From: Bugula neritina
Lineage: Eukaryota; Bryozoa; Gymnolaemata; Cheilostomatida; Bugulidae
Direction: 5' to 3'
Length of the DNA: 64,000 bases
Assembly (NCBI GenBank): GCA_964035545.1
Contig: OZ037770.1
Location: 13,028,642 to 13,092,641, forward strand
Position numbers and translations under genes: made by a program. Under the pieces are notes generated by a model. That model was not told where the DNA came from, did not search any database, and was given only the letters and a program-made list of their open reading frames with translations. Position 1 is the stretch's first letter, and each line of letters opens with the position of its first letter. Shown here one piece after another: positions 1 through 38,529 of this stretch.

Positions 1-1960
1 GATACTTGTATTGAGAAAGAACAATAGTAAACACCCATAAATTCAACCAGTGTAAATGTCAACTGTAAGCAAGTGACTGCTGGTGTTTGTGATGCCCAGA
101 ATCTTTTGTAAATAGCAATATATTCAGCGTGTTTATCATTCACACCTATTCATTAATTACAGGAAACAATAAGACAGTAAATTCAAACACATTACTGGCC
201 ATTAGTTTCCCTGTGGATATTGCGCAATAAAGAATATGTCTCATTACTAGCAGAAAGTACATGTAGAAATCACTTAGATTTGTCAAGTAGAGTGTCAAGT
301 TGTATCTATTGATACAGAGCTCTTAATTTTAAGCACTAGCTAATTTTAATATTGTTAAATTAAATTTGCCAAAGTTTAAAGTATTCTATTAATAAAGCTG
401 TATGGGGCAACTCCGTATTAAGTATATTATTATTATACTAGTCCTTTATTAGTCCCACAAACTGCATGCTGTATTAAATAATATATGCAAACTAAATACT
501 TTATGAATCTATAAACAGTAAATTACACATTAATCTGTAAATGCTAAATATCATACTAATTTGTAAAAGAGAAATAATATATTAACCTATACATAGTATA
601 TGGTAAAAAATATATAAAACTAAATGTTATACAAATCTAGGAACAGCTAGTGATATGAAAATATTGTATGAAAATGATTGGTTAAATAATATACAAAAAT
701 TAAATGGTATATACGAATCTATGAACAGCCAATTATATGAAATATATAAGCAGGAAATTATATAATAATATATTGTAAACAGTGAGTTATACATATAATA
801 ATAAGTAAACGGTAGTTATGCACTACTGAGCGTATAAATCTAAATGGGACTATAAAAGTCCTGCAGCGAATATGTCTGAGATACTGTGCAACCTTTTAAG
901 TTCCCAATTTTTTGATGCTATTTCAGCTGACCATTTGAAAGCTGCTTTTTAGCTTATTGTAAGTAATAACTTGAGTCCATAAGGAAAGTAGTATGGGGAA
1001 CAAGGAAGCACCCGGTGTGTAATAGCTGCAGTTAACACTTTATCTTATCAGTGTTTTATATATTCTTGATTTTAAGATACGAGAAAGTAGAAATATGATA
1101 TTTACTTTTACTATGGAGTGCAAAGTTGATTGAATTTAAAGGAAGTTTTGATATGCATTGGTGAAAGTTTGTAGCTTTGTAAATTTGTCAAGGTCATGTA
1201 TTCAGAGGTCTGATCTGAATCTATTATGTAATAGCAAACCAGCTAAGGGCCTAAGTTCTCAACTTTTCAGCTTCTATAGGGGCTTACCTTCCCCTTCCAA
1301 ATTAGTATTAATATCATGCTAATTCTTGTAAATTTTTTAGCCTTTCCAAAAGCTCAAAACTAAACTTATAAGCGAAGCAATTAATTGGATTTGAGGGTTT
1401 GTCTACGAATTAAAATAACTTCTCCCAGCATGTCACCAGTTTCACTAGGTTTAGTGAAATGTGAGGCAGATTATTTAACTCTTTTGCTGGAGGCAAGAAA
1501 TGATTAAAATGGCTCCTGATTGAGACAGAATTAAGCTTGTTTAGTAAATGCAAAGTCACTCTAATTTTTACACCTTCAAATGTCATTACATACCTTTCCT
1601 GAATTGAGTGAATGTTAATTACAAGATATATTTTTTAAATGCAATTAATTTTGACATTTTGGTTATTATCTCTGCGTGATTTAGTACTACAAGCCTATTA
1701 GGTAACTCAGCTCGAAGGCCTGTTGACACTGCACTTTCTGGATTAAATTTCTCCTTACAAATGACATTTCAAGCAGTAATTATAGCCACAAAACCCTATC
1801 TTTGTTAAGGCAATACAACTCAAGACTTTGTTTATTTAATTAAAAAATGACATCAAATACAGCAGATAATGTTGTACGTTGTTGCATAACACCTGCTTAA
1901 GGTTGTGATGTCTTATTTGTATTGCCTATTCCCATATTAAGAGTATCACACTGCCTTTGT
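1..1960. other. AT-rich non-coding flank
   Basis: No open frame with family character, splice-bounded exon or RNA gene is visible. The stretch is AT-rich with many short TA runs. It is intergenic DNA upstream of the PRDM1 gene, or possibly an intron of a 5' UTR exon outside the window. Confidence 0.5.
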
Positions 1961-1961
1961 A

Positions 1962-2145
1962 GCTTACACATCACTATCCACTGCTGATCACCTTTACCCA
2001 CCCATACACACCCCTGCTCATCTCTATCCACCCCTGCTCACCAAAATTCACCTCTAACCACCCCTGTTCACCTCAGTCTATACTTCTGTCCACCCCTGTC
2101 ATTCCTATCCACTCCTGCTAACAATCTCCACCACTCACTCCTCAG
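1962..2145. repeat. Degenerate CACCCCTG-type minisatellite
   Basis: The motifs CCACCCCTGCTCA, CACCCCTGTTCACC and CACCCCTGTCA recur at irregular spacing among variants of ATCTATCCAC. It reads as an old, decayed tandem repeat with a unit of roughly 20 bp. No coding potential is visible. Confidence 0.55.
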
Positions 2146-2780
2146 CCGTTTAGCTAGAGATATTATTTGTTGAAAAGTAATAATGTTCTTTGAGGTTCAC
2201 TTCTTTCCTTATATAATCAAACAGTTCTATTGGCAGAGAATTGGCATTGTCCTTGTTCATGTACAAAGCCACTATTACAGTATAAGAGCATTAATATAGT
2301 TATATCTGTACATAGTCACCATATACTACATTGCAAGTATGTACATTGATAGTTGTCAGTTCCCACAAACAAATTTTGACAAGTTATTGATTTTGCATGT
2401 CACAAAACAATGGCTCCCATCAAAGAAGTCACTGGTCGCAACGTTTTATCTATAACAATTTTTCCTTGTATCTGGTTGTCACAATAGAACTTTATTGATT
2501 AAATATTAAAATTAAGATAGAACAATGGGTGTTGAGTGTGATTTAGCCAAACATTTGAACAGTTTAGCTGTGAATATATCCTGAAAGTTCATTGAAAGTT
2601 TAATGGAATTATAAGAGATTGATATTCCTGTTGCTGCCATTGGTTGCTGTCAGGGCATTGCAACTGTTGCTTTTAACTGTATTTATAAAACTGATAAGTT
2701 TTAGTCATCTATAAACCTTTTATTGATTGGTAAAATTTTACTGGCAAATCGGTAACAATTTCTAAAAAAAGATCACACAA

Positions 2781-2955
2781 GTTTATAGTCACTATCCTTG
2801 TGAGAACCCCTGACAGAGAGGGTTTTTTAAAGTGGACTAAAGACTTATTTAAATGAGGCACAGTAGCAATTATGACTGGATGCTCTTACTAACATCACCA
2901 ATGGTTTTCACTTTACTAAGCCAGTGCTCTGACCCCTAGACCACGGCTGCTCCCT
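2781..2955 (-). mobile_element. tRNA-derived SINE, copy 1 (B box lost)
   Basis: Read on the minus strand it starts with a tRNA-like head containing TGGTCTAGGGGTCAGAGCAC, an A-box-like pol III motif. A unique body follows (ATCCAGTCATAATTGCT, then a segment ending CTCACAAGGATAGTGACTATAAAC). The same body occurs at 13543-13757 and 45398-45767, which shows that it is a dispersed family. This copy lacks the GGTTCGA B-box block present in the others, so it is internally deleted and probably inactive. Confidence 0.75.
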
Positions 2956-4927
2956 AGCGTAGTAATTTCTGATAATTAGTAATAATAATAGTAATAAGTT
3001 TCTAGAAAACCTAAAATATTTATATTGAATTTGTAAAAGATCATGCCTATATCCTGTTTTATATTACACTGACTACTATTTTGTCAACTTTTCTACAATG
3101 ATGTCTATTCTTTTTAAACTTCGTAATTGAGGCAGTTTGAGTTTTTAATGTAAAGACAACTAAACTAATTTGGTTTGCTTTATCAGCGCATGAAATGCTG
3201 CTTCTAAAGCATACAGTTAGTTCAATGAGATCTTCCATCAACCCTAATTTCCTCCTCCATGATTCTTTCAATGGCACTCAACGGGCAGTAAAATTTTCTG
3301 AAATTTTCATTTACAACTCATAAAGTGGCTAAGTACCATTGAGCACCCCATAAATTCTTTTTAAACTAATTTTAATCAACCTCAGTAGATTGCACAAGTA
3401 TCATATACGCCTATCACTTAACTTTCTGCTCTTTTAACCTTATCAGTTTTATTCAAGTTGTTGGTATCAGAGCTGATAATTCAATGTATTGGAGGTACTC
3501 TTTTTTCTCTTTTATATCGAAATAGATAAGGGTTTACAACACTTGAGCAATCTAATTTACTCTGCAATTTGACCACTCTTTGACAATTATTAGCATCAAC
3601 TCTAACTTTTACCTGTTAGCAGTAGTCAAAGCCTGGAGTAAATGGTGGAAGTACAGCATCGCCTTTGTACCTATCCCCTAACTTATTACGCTGCCTGTTT
3701 GAGAATAAGGAACTAAAACCTACATTTTATATTTGACATGACTATTCATTTTTTCGTCCCAATTTTTGCTGATTAGGCATGTCTGCAGCACCAAACCTGA
3801 AAGAGAATTAAAAATAAGCATACAAGTAATCGAAAGTAATAGTCTTGGGTCTAGACTCTATAGTCTGTAGTAGCTCCTAACAATTGCTGAGAGTGAGTCA
3901 TGGCCTGGCTTGTATCTTAGTACGTCTGCACTCAGTTATACGACTCAGCCAATCAACAGCAGACTAAGTCTTCCATCTCGCAGAAAGTGAAGCTTTCAAC
4001 AGCCTGACATGTGTGAAACCAGTCAGACTGTTTTATTGCCATTCATTGCCTGTAGAAATGTTTTGTGTACACTTGTCAAATTGCTGACTTTCTTTGCTTG
4101 TATGGTATCCACCTGGTATGTGAGTTACGTAATATTTGACCTCCCACTGTTGATTTGTTGAGGTTAAGAAAATGCTGCTGTTGTTGTTGGCTCAGTGAAT
4201 TATCACCAATCCATGATGCCGGTAACAGCCAGTGTTGACAGTCTTCGGCAGCAGCACTTTTCTACAACATTCCAATGATGTCTGACGTTGGATATTATTG
4301 CATAAAGTGTGCCAGAATTCTTTCTGTGTAGAGGCATTGCAAGGAGAGCCTAATAACAATAATAATCAATTTTGTAGTAAAAACACTCTCATTTGTCAGT
4401 AATTGTGTACAAGACAAAGGTGCATCCTGTATCTGGAACTTTGTCCCTGCCAGCTTGTAATGCCTGTAGAACTTAATGGCTTTTTTAGTGTTATGTAACA
4501 TTCCAACGATGCATATAGATATTTAAGGCACTGGATAAATACACTGGTTGTTTAGTCAGCAACAATATGGCATTCATTAGATTTAACCAGCAACAGTTTT
4601 GGGTGTGTTTTGGGAAAATATAACTCACCTTTCTTCTTTTGCCAAAAGTGCTTGTGGCAATTTTAACACGTTTTTCTCATTCAGCTTCGCCTTATATGCA
4701 AGTCAATTTCATTGCGCCGCCTGATGGCTTGAATTTGCGCACTTTTACATGTTAGCAAATAATAGCAGCAGGTATATGACAAGTCTGATTTTCACTAAAT
4801 GTTTGGCAAGTTTGAGAAGTAGTTTTCAATGCTCTTTTTTATGTGTTTTACTGCACCTGCAGCTATGTGTAATACTGCCTAGTTGTACTGTTACGTAATA
4901 ATGCAAACAATGATACTCATTTGTTAG
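2956..4927. other. PRDM1 upstream flank, no recognised gene
   Basis: I find no coding exon here. The segments around 3900-4300 and 4620-4760 are less AT-rich than their surroundings and could hold a promoter or 5' UTR exon of PRDM1. The first coding exon is preceded by an acceptor-like TTTGTTAG, so an upstream non-coding exon is plausible. No TATA box or transcription start can be assigned. Confidence 0.4.
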
Positions 4928-31494
<26,567 letters not shown>

Positions 31495-32077
31495 CAGCCA
31501 ACTGTCGTCTGCCAATGATATTATGATAAACAATCAGCAGAATCAGAGGGGTGACTCTTCTAGTCATTGATAGTCCCAATTTTTTAGTCTTATTTATGTT
31601 ATTTTACGGTTTCCTTCATGTACTCGTCATTATTTCTATCGCACTATGAAGTCACTACTTTTGAATAATTTGAATTCCACTCTTGTTGGTCAATTATCAA
31701 TTAAAAAAATTGGTAGAGCTTTTACTATAATAATATTTTTGATTGTCAATGTGATCAGATGTTATATAACTTCAATTTCTTTGTAAATATATTTGGTGCC
31801 GGTTCTTTCTTGTCTACTACATATAGATACTTCCTCATACTCTATTGTCAATTTTTATTCCTGTACACTAAAATCTTGGTCATGCTAGAGAGGAAACCAA
31901 TGTTAGTAATAATACTTACCAATCTGATATTATAGCTGTACAGATTCCTGTGTTACACTATTTATAAATCTATTGTTATTGTGTACCTTTCTATAACTTC
32001 ACTTAATTATCATTATTATCTGAATACTCACAAGTTATAATGGTTCTTTCATTTTCTGTTTCTGTCAACACAGCTTG

Positions 32078-32087
32078 AATAAATAAA
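32078..32087 (+). terminator. PRDM1: PRDM1 polyadenylation signal
   Basis: Two overlapping AATAAA hexamers occur in TTGAATAAATAAATC, about 590 bp after the stop codon, giving a 3' UTR of about 0.6 kb. The UTR is AT-rich with TTATTTAT-like elements. Cleavage would occur about 20 bp downstream. Confidence 0.65.
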
Positions 32088-32423
32088 TCTTGTGGAAAAT
32101 CTTATATAACCTGGTTTTTTTTCTTTGCCAGAAATCTTGGAGGTCAGGTGAAACTTTACTACTAGAAGCGCTTTTTCAAAGATTTGCTTTACTGAATAGT
32201 TTCTGGAAGGTTAGAATGAGTCATAAAGTTGACCTTCAATCAAAATTGACTTTAATACTTGCTTCTTTAAGGGCATCTTTTGATAGATTGATTGCCTGCA
32301 TGGCGTTACTATAAACACAGTTTTGTCTCAATCCATTAGCAATATCTGCACTAAAATTCAATATAACACCAGGAGAAGACAACCAAGAAAACAGAGTGCA
32401 AAATAGTGATGGTGAAAAATTAT

Positions 32424-32429
32424 TTTATT
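32424..32429 (-). terminator. TRNAU1AP: TRNAU1AP polyadenylation signal
   Basis: TTTATT on the plus strand is AATAAA on the minus strand, about 210 bp after the TRNAU1AP stop. With the PRDM1 signal at 32078-32087, the two convergent genes would end some 300 bp apart without overlapping. Confidence 0.55.
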
Positions 32430-32640
32430 TACAAAATGCAAATAGAGTTTCTCACATCATTCACTACTTACAGTGGAATATACAAGAAGAAAAAGAAGAA
32501 CTGTACATGAATTATATAAGAATCACTAAAATTTTGAGCCTTAGAAAATTACATTTCATCATTCCGATCAGTAAATACTCAAGGCTGCACAATATTTGAT
32601 AGACAATAACAAAAAACGAAGATGCGGGCCAGGGAGACAG

Positions 32641-35600
32641 CTAAACATCGCCAACAGCTATTGGTTGCTGATCACCAAGCCACCTAGAGCTCTCCAGCGC
32701 TTCATAGACCTCTCCGCTCATGCTCACAAAGTCCCGGTTGATTTCAGTAGTTTCGTCGACTAGTACAGGTTCACAGGCAGCTTCCTGGTCATCATATTCT
32801 TCACTGTAGGAAAAAGGGAGTGTTATATGACGTATAATATATATGATGTATAATATATATGATGTATAATATACAGTATATATGACGTATAATATATATG
32901 ATGTATAATAAACAGTATATATGACGTATAATATGTAGTAGAGTGTACTACAGTATATAATATGACGTATGATATATACAGTAGAGTGTAATGCAGTATA
33001 TAATATATAGTAGAACGCATTATAGTATATCATATACGGTAGAGTGCAATACAGTATAATATAATATGACGCATCACATATAGTAGAATGTATTACAGTA
33101 TATAATATTATATGGTAGAATGTATTATATTATATAGTATATACGGTAGAGTGCAATACAGTATATATAATATGATGCATCACATATAGTAGAATGTAAT
33201 GCAGTTCATATGATATGATTCTATTTAGCACTTAGTAACTATTCAAGGGAAGACAACTAATAATCTAGAAACTTACTACTGAGAAGTAGCAGTGGTGTTT
33301 CTATAATACTGAGGTCTGTACCACTGATTCTGGTTGTACATCATGCTATACCCGTCCCCGTACACCTGCAAGAACACAGGGCTATGTGTAGCAGATCATA
33401 AGGCTATAAATGAAGCATTGAACAAACATAATATTTTTTAAAGTAACATATGAAAACAGACCGTTTGAAAAAATTTCAATCCATTTGCTGCGTTAATGTT
33501 GAAGAAACAACAAGAGTGAGTTGTTAAAATTCATAACAAAAGTTGTCTTCTTTATGCTAATTATAAATCTGACAATTCTTTGACTCATGAGAGAATAACT
33601 CCAAATAAGACTAGTGAAAATACAAATATGTGATGGCTGCTGTCATTTTTGGTCTCTTGGGGGTCATCCAAGATTTTTACTTTTTAATGTGGATGAATAG
33701 AGTAGAACTTTGTGATCACATTGCATTTTAAATTTTTAAAATCAGTCAAATAGAACCAAAAATAGGCCAGGTTATACACACAACGGTCTACAACAAACAA
33801 CTTTTATTATTGCGAGTAATTAACAGTCAAAGTTCGGCGACTCCAAATTGTACTGAATTCGTTGTTTATCTACCTAGCAACAGTCTCTTCAATTAGCTCC
33901 ATCAGCCCAAAAGTTAGCTACCAGGGGTGGTTTTTTATGCTGATCATGAAAATATTAATTTAAAACTCATATCTGCAATATCTTAATCAATATTTCAGAG
34001 TTGAGTTCAGTATAATGAGAACATTTTGATGATTATCCTGAGAGATTAATACTATAATGCCATGTGGGTTCATAATAATATCAAACTCTTTTGTATCACT
34101 GTTGTCACTAAGTTCATCATTACTGTTATCACCACTACTCTTCAGTACTTGTCCTTAATTGTCAATGTAGAAACATTCTTTTAAATTGTCAATATCTGTT
34201 ATCTATTAACTTGCAGCCGCGATCCAGTCGCCATGTTTATTATTAGTAACAATTCTCAGTCAAATTTTACCTAACTACGTTGCGCTCTACACTACGCCGC
34301 TATTTCAACTATTGTTAAAGGTCGCGCTATTATGCTCTAATCACGTGAACAGCTTGCCAACCATGGAATGGCTCATTAAAACACCAATCATTCATAAACC
34401 ATAGCAAATATCACAAAACTGATTGGACAGCTGGAAAGAGCACATGTTAATTGACTATAACACACTAAAAGCTGAAATTGACCTATTTATGACAACTGTA
34501 GATAAAACCCCTTATAACTAACAATAGCGAATAATGCCAAGAGACCAAAACTGACAGGAGCCATCACATATGCAGAAATTAAAAACAACACAGAAAACTT
34601 GGATATACAGCAATGCAGTCAAGATATAATATTTATAACATGTGAGAAATACACTAAACTGCATAAGAGAACACTAAAATGATACACATGTGAAGTAATG
34701 CAAATACACACACTTTAAGTCACAGCTTCTCGCCAAAAGATATTTCAGCAGCACACAACTAGCGCAGCACACAACTAGCGCAGCACACAACTAGCACAGT
34801 TTACTTGGTATATAGGAGTACAGTACACTTGGTATATAAGAGTACAGTACACTTGGTATAGAAGAGTACAGTACACTTGGTATATAAGAGTACAGTACAC
34901 TTGGTATATAAGAGCTCAGTACACTTGGTATAGAAGAGTACAGTACACTTGGTATATAAGAGTACAGTTCACTTGGTATATAAGAGTACAGTACACTTGG
35001 TATATAAGAGCTCAGTACACTTGGTATAGAAGAGTACAGTACACTTGGTATATAAGAGTACAGTACACTTGGTATATAAGAGTACAGTACACTTGGTATA
35101 TAAGAGTACAGTACACTTGGTATATAAGAGCTCAGTACACTTGGTATATAAGAGTACAGTTCACTTGGTATATAAGAGTACACTTGGTATATAAGAGTAC
35201 AGTACACTTGGTATATAAGAGCCCAGTACACTTGGTATATAAGAGTACAGTACACTTGGTATATAAGAGCTCAGTACACTTGGTATATAAGAGTACAGTT
35301 CACTTGGTATATAAGAGTACAGTACACTTGGTATATAAGAGTACAGTACACTTGGTATATAAGAGCCCAGTACACTTGGTATATAAGAGCTCAGTACACT
35401 TGGTATATAAGAGTACAGTACACTTGGTATAGAAGAGTACAGTTTACTTGGTATAGAAGAGTACAGTACACTTGGTATATAAGAGTACACTTGGTATATA
35501 AGAGTACAGTACACTTGGTATATAAGAGCCCAGTACACTTGGTATATAAGAGTACAGTACACTTGGTATATAAGAGTACACTTGGTATATAAGAGTACAC

Positions 35601-37872
35601 TTGGTATATAAGAGTACACTTGGTATATAAGAGCTCAGTACACTTGGTATATAAGAGCACAGTACCTGCTGCTGCTGCTGTTGCTGCTGATACTGGTTGT
35701 AGTTGGTGCGGGGTTGTGCGGCTCGTATTTTGATTCGTCTCCCCATCAGCTCGGTATTGCTCAGCTCTACCATGGCTCTCTGCTGCTCCGTCTCGTCGGA
35801 GAATCTCACAAATGCGAAACCTGCACAGGAAACCACTTATTTGTATTAACAATACACTGAAATATTCACAGTTGCCGTTGTAAAGACCTGGTTAATTAAA
35901 TCTTCACATAACCTACTAGGGTCGGAATAAATACATATACTTTATTAGTATTTATAATATCTAGTGAAATGAAGGAATAAAAAAAGGCTTTCTATCAACT
36001 GGAACTTTCTAGAAACGATCCGAGAGCTTTACTAAATCTACTTTACATATAAAATGTGGCTCAGATAATAACTGCAACACTACAGAGGGAAAAAGTCTTA
36101 ATTTAATACATTATAACAATACATTATGATCATACATTAAAGTAAGATGTTACAGTGATACATTACAATAATAAGTGATGCAGGTTTTCGAGTATTTTTG
36201 TTTCAAAAGAATTGACCAACTTAATGTTTTTCTGAGCAAATTTTAAGCATCAGAAATATTACATCATCAGAATAACTGATATCAAGTGATGGCCGCCACT
36301 GCATAGTTTACATCAGCTCACCTCTGGAATATCCTGTCGTTTTGTCACACACAACCTTCGCTGCCGTTGTACTGGTAAAATGAGCAGAGAAGTGTTTGTA
36401 CAGCGTCAAGTCATCGACATTTGGGTCAAGGTCACCGACCCAGACCGACCACTCAGTAGATTTCTCTTGACTTGTGCCTGACCGGTCACCAACTGTGTTC
36501 AACTTGAACCTGGTAACACAACATACTGTCTAGAGGAAGAGAGATGGAGAGGAAGGGAGATGGAGAGGGAGAGAAAAAGAGCTGGAGTGACTGGGGATAC
36601 ACACTGTGTTTCCATGACGTGCTCACCATTATGTGAATGGATGTTCGTACAGATTAATTTGTGCTTGCGGTTTGCATCAACTTATGATTGTAGTTTCCCT
36701 CAATGTCATGAAAGTGTAATGATATGCCTTTTTACCTTCAACTCATATCGAATTAGTAGTAGAACAACTCCAGTTTTTTGTAAATAGAGTATTTAATAAT
36801 AAACAACCTTTATAAAAGCAAACCAACAGAAGTTTGTACGAAAATATCATATCATCGAATCTAAGTCTATGAGTTAACATTCAATACAAATTTGACTTTA
36901 AATAATAAAAAGATGAACTATAGAGACATTAAACCTTACAGGAAATAACATAATTTTCTAGAAAGAAGAAAGAGTTAAACCTAACTAAATCATAATCTGA
37001 GTTTGATATAACAAACATGTCACAGATATATATATAGGTAGATACCTTTTCATAGGGTTAGTGTTGGGTATGGGTTTACCCCCAAGAGTGTGTAGAACTT
37101 GCGAGGCGGTTGTCTGATCCCCAAACTCCACGAAACAGTAGCCCATGGGCAATCCTGTACAAACACAGATCGAACATAATTATGATTCTTAGGGCATAAA
37201 ATATCTTAGAGACTTCAGCTGCACTAAAAACTACTCCATCATATACTTGGAAAACACAAGTATTGATAATAGCACTTGTTTAAAGAGACTGAATTTTCTG
37301 ATAGAATAGAACAGCCTGTAAATCATTTGAGATATTGGGATTGTCTTCCCTCTAAAAACAATTAAATCCACATGCAGATAGTAGAATAGCTGAAATGTCA
37401 AAAGTGCTTGTAAAAGCACAGAAGATTCAGACTTTCACATCAAATGCCTTCAGCTTCTTGACAACATTTTTTCAGGTTTTACGATTTAATTTTTCTACTA
37501 ATTTACTAAATTTAATAAGTGAGTGAGTCAGACTTTAGATCTCTGTTAACTATCCAAATATTTTAGACAGTCTATAAAAATACATAAAAACAATCTATAT
37601 ACTCAAATTGAAAATATTTGGGTTATAGCCAATGTTAGTAAAAAGTTAGACATCTGTGAGCTACCAGTTAGTGAATTTTACTATTGAACTATCACTACCT
37701 GGTATTTACCTGTCATTTTATTGAGAGGGGCTTTAATGTCCCTAATTATATTATCAGTCCTCATAAGGGCCTCTCGAAAAGCATGGACAAGAAAGTTGTT
37801 GTCCATATACGGTTCCAAATCTCCCATCCACAGGGTTGCACTTCTGCGCGCATCTCTATTAGCTATGTCCAT
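32641..37872 (-). CDS. TRNAU1AP: tRNA selenocysteine 1-associated protein (SECp43), six coding exons
   Basis: Coding exons in transcript order: 37872-37710, 37154-37046, 36509-36322, 35820-35666, 33365-33277, 32803-32641. They sum to 867 nt, encoding 288 residues (human about 287). The family binds selenocysteine tRNA and supports its modification and selenoprotein synthesis. RRM1 is about residues 12-91 (RNP2 LWMGDL at 14, RNP1 GYCFVEF at 59). RRM2 is about 111-187 (RNP2 VWVGDL at 113, RNP1 GFAFVRF at 154). A run of eight glutamines (198-205) ends exon 4; a Tyr/Asn/Gln-rich segment follows. The acidic tail YEEYDDQEAA and the block ending in GEVYEALESSRW match the family's conserved C-terminus. 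The ATG follows an acceptor (CCAG, then CACA and ATG), so a 5' UTR exon lies upstream. Intron 4 (33366-35665) carries the 24-bp minisatellite; intron 3 and the others carry only AT-rich DNA and one MITE relic. Confidence 0.93.
32821..33215. repeat. TATGACGTATAATA-type low-complexity repeat in the last TRNAU1AP intron
   Basis: Degenerate units such as ATATGATGTATAAT, GTATATAATATGACGTATAA and TAGTAGAGTGTA are strung together. They begin directly upstream (transcript sense) of the last exon's pyrimidine tract. No gene function is inferred. Confidence 0.85.
34749..34796. repeat. 16-bp tandem repeat, three copies
   Basis: CAGCACACAACTAGCG occurs three times head to tail (last base changed in the third). 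It abuts the start of the 24-bp array at 34797. Confidence 0.9.
34797..35663. repeat. 24-bp minisatellite, about 36 units, ending at a splice donor
   Basis: The unit on the plus strand is GAGTACAGTACACTTGGTAT plus ATAA. Variants have CTCAG or CCCAG for TACAG, and 18-bp units lack the AGTACA hexamer. Because the unit is a multiple of three, long Ser-Tyr-Ile-Pro-type open frames occur on both strands; these are artefacts. In transcript sense the array starts at the first base of TRNAU1AP intron 4 (GTACTGTGCTC). Confidence 0.97.
36602..36715. mobile_element. MITE-like element, family A, decayed copy
   Basis: CACTGTGTTTCCATGAC, then GATGTTCGTACAGATTA, then GCGGTTTGCAT and TGTAGTTTCC, follow the same order as the left two thirds of the intact element at 45535-45698. 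The right end is lost. It lies in TRNAU1AP intron 2. Confidence 0.6.
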
Positions 37873-38407
37873 TGTGCTGGAACAGAAACTACTACATCCC
37901 ACATCACATGTCAAAGTCGTATTGTGTCAGACTCATAAGTCAAGACAAATAATTGAAGTAAGCAACAGGTCATCATAGCATTCACTTAAAATTTATTTAG
38001 TTTAAAACATGAAGGTTGCCTCAAGAGCTACCCAGTAGTAACTTAGAATTAGAAAACAAAAGAATTATCCAATTTAATTCCCCTGATACAAAATAACTAC
38101 TAGACGCACTATCAAAGCAATGTTCAAAAGAATTATAGAAATATATGTATATTAATGCAATAATAATCAGAATATAAAAGTAAAATCATAAGTATGACCA
38201 AGAATAAGAGCAAAAGCTGATAGTAATAAAAACTTTTTGCTAAAATTAAAATACTTGTGCATGCATCTTAATAAAAAATGATAATACTATCATTATTATC
38301 AAGTATAACTATAAGACTAAGAGAAAGGCTGATAAAATCTGTATTTTAATTTTTAGCCTCAAGACTTCAAGAGACAGAGTCGTTTTCACGTTAACTTTTA
38401 GACTTAC

Positions 38408-38455
38408 CTCCAGTTACCTCCAGATTACGATCATGCTAGACCACTAGGTAGCAGA
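38408..38455 (-). other. TRNAU1AP: Possible TRNAU1AP 5' UTR exon
   Basis: On the minus strand a strong donor, GGAG followed by GTAAGTC, ends at 38408, with another candidate (GAGGTAACT) 10 bp upstream. An acceptor lies 4 bp before the TRNAU1AP start codon, so a non-coding exon here is expected. The transcription start is a guess; no TATA box is seen. Confidence 0.35.
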
Positions 38456-38529
38456 AGCGGCATGCCTCATATGTTTATGGTTGGTCAGAAAGTAAAATGC
38501 ATACAATAGTCCATAAATTGGTTGCAGTG

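Noticed and set aside
2781-2955. Possible functional tRNA gene
   Set aside because: The A-box head is followed by SINE body, cannot form a cloverleaf, and recurs in other copies.
34749-35663. CRISPR array
   Set aside because: Units are directly adjacent with no unique spacers, in an animal gene intron.
34791-35852. Long Tyr-Ile-Pro-Ser repeat open frames
   Set aside because: The 24-bp unit is divisible by three, so every frame without a stop stays open. Only the part at 35666-35820 is a real exon (TRNAU1AP).
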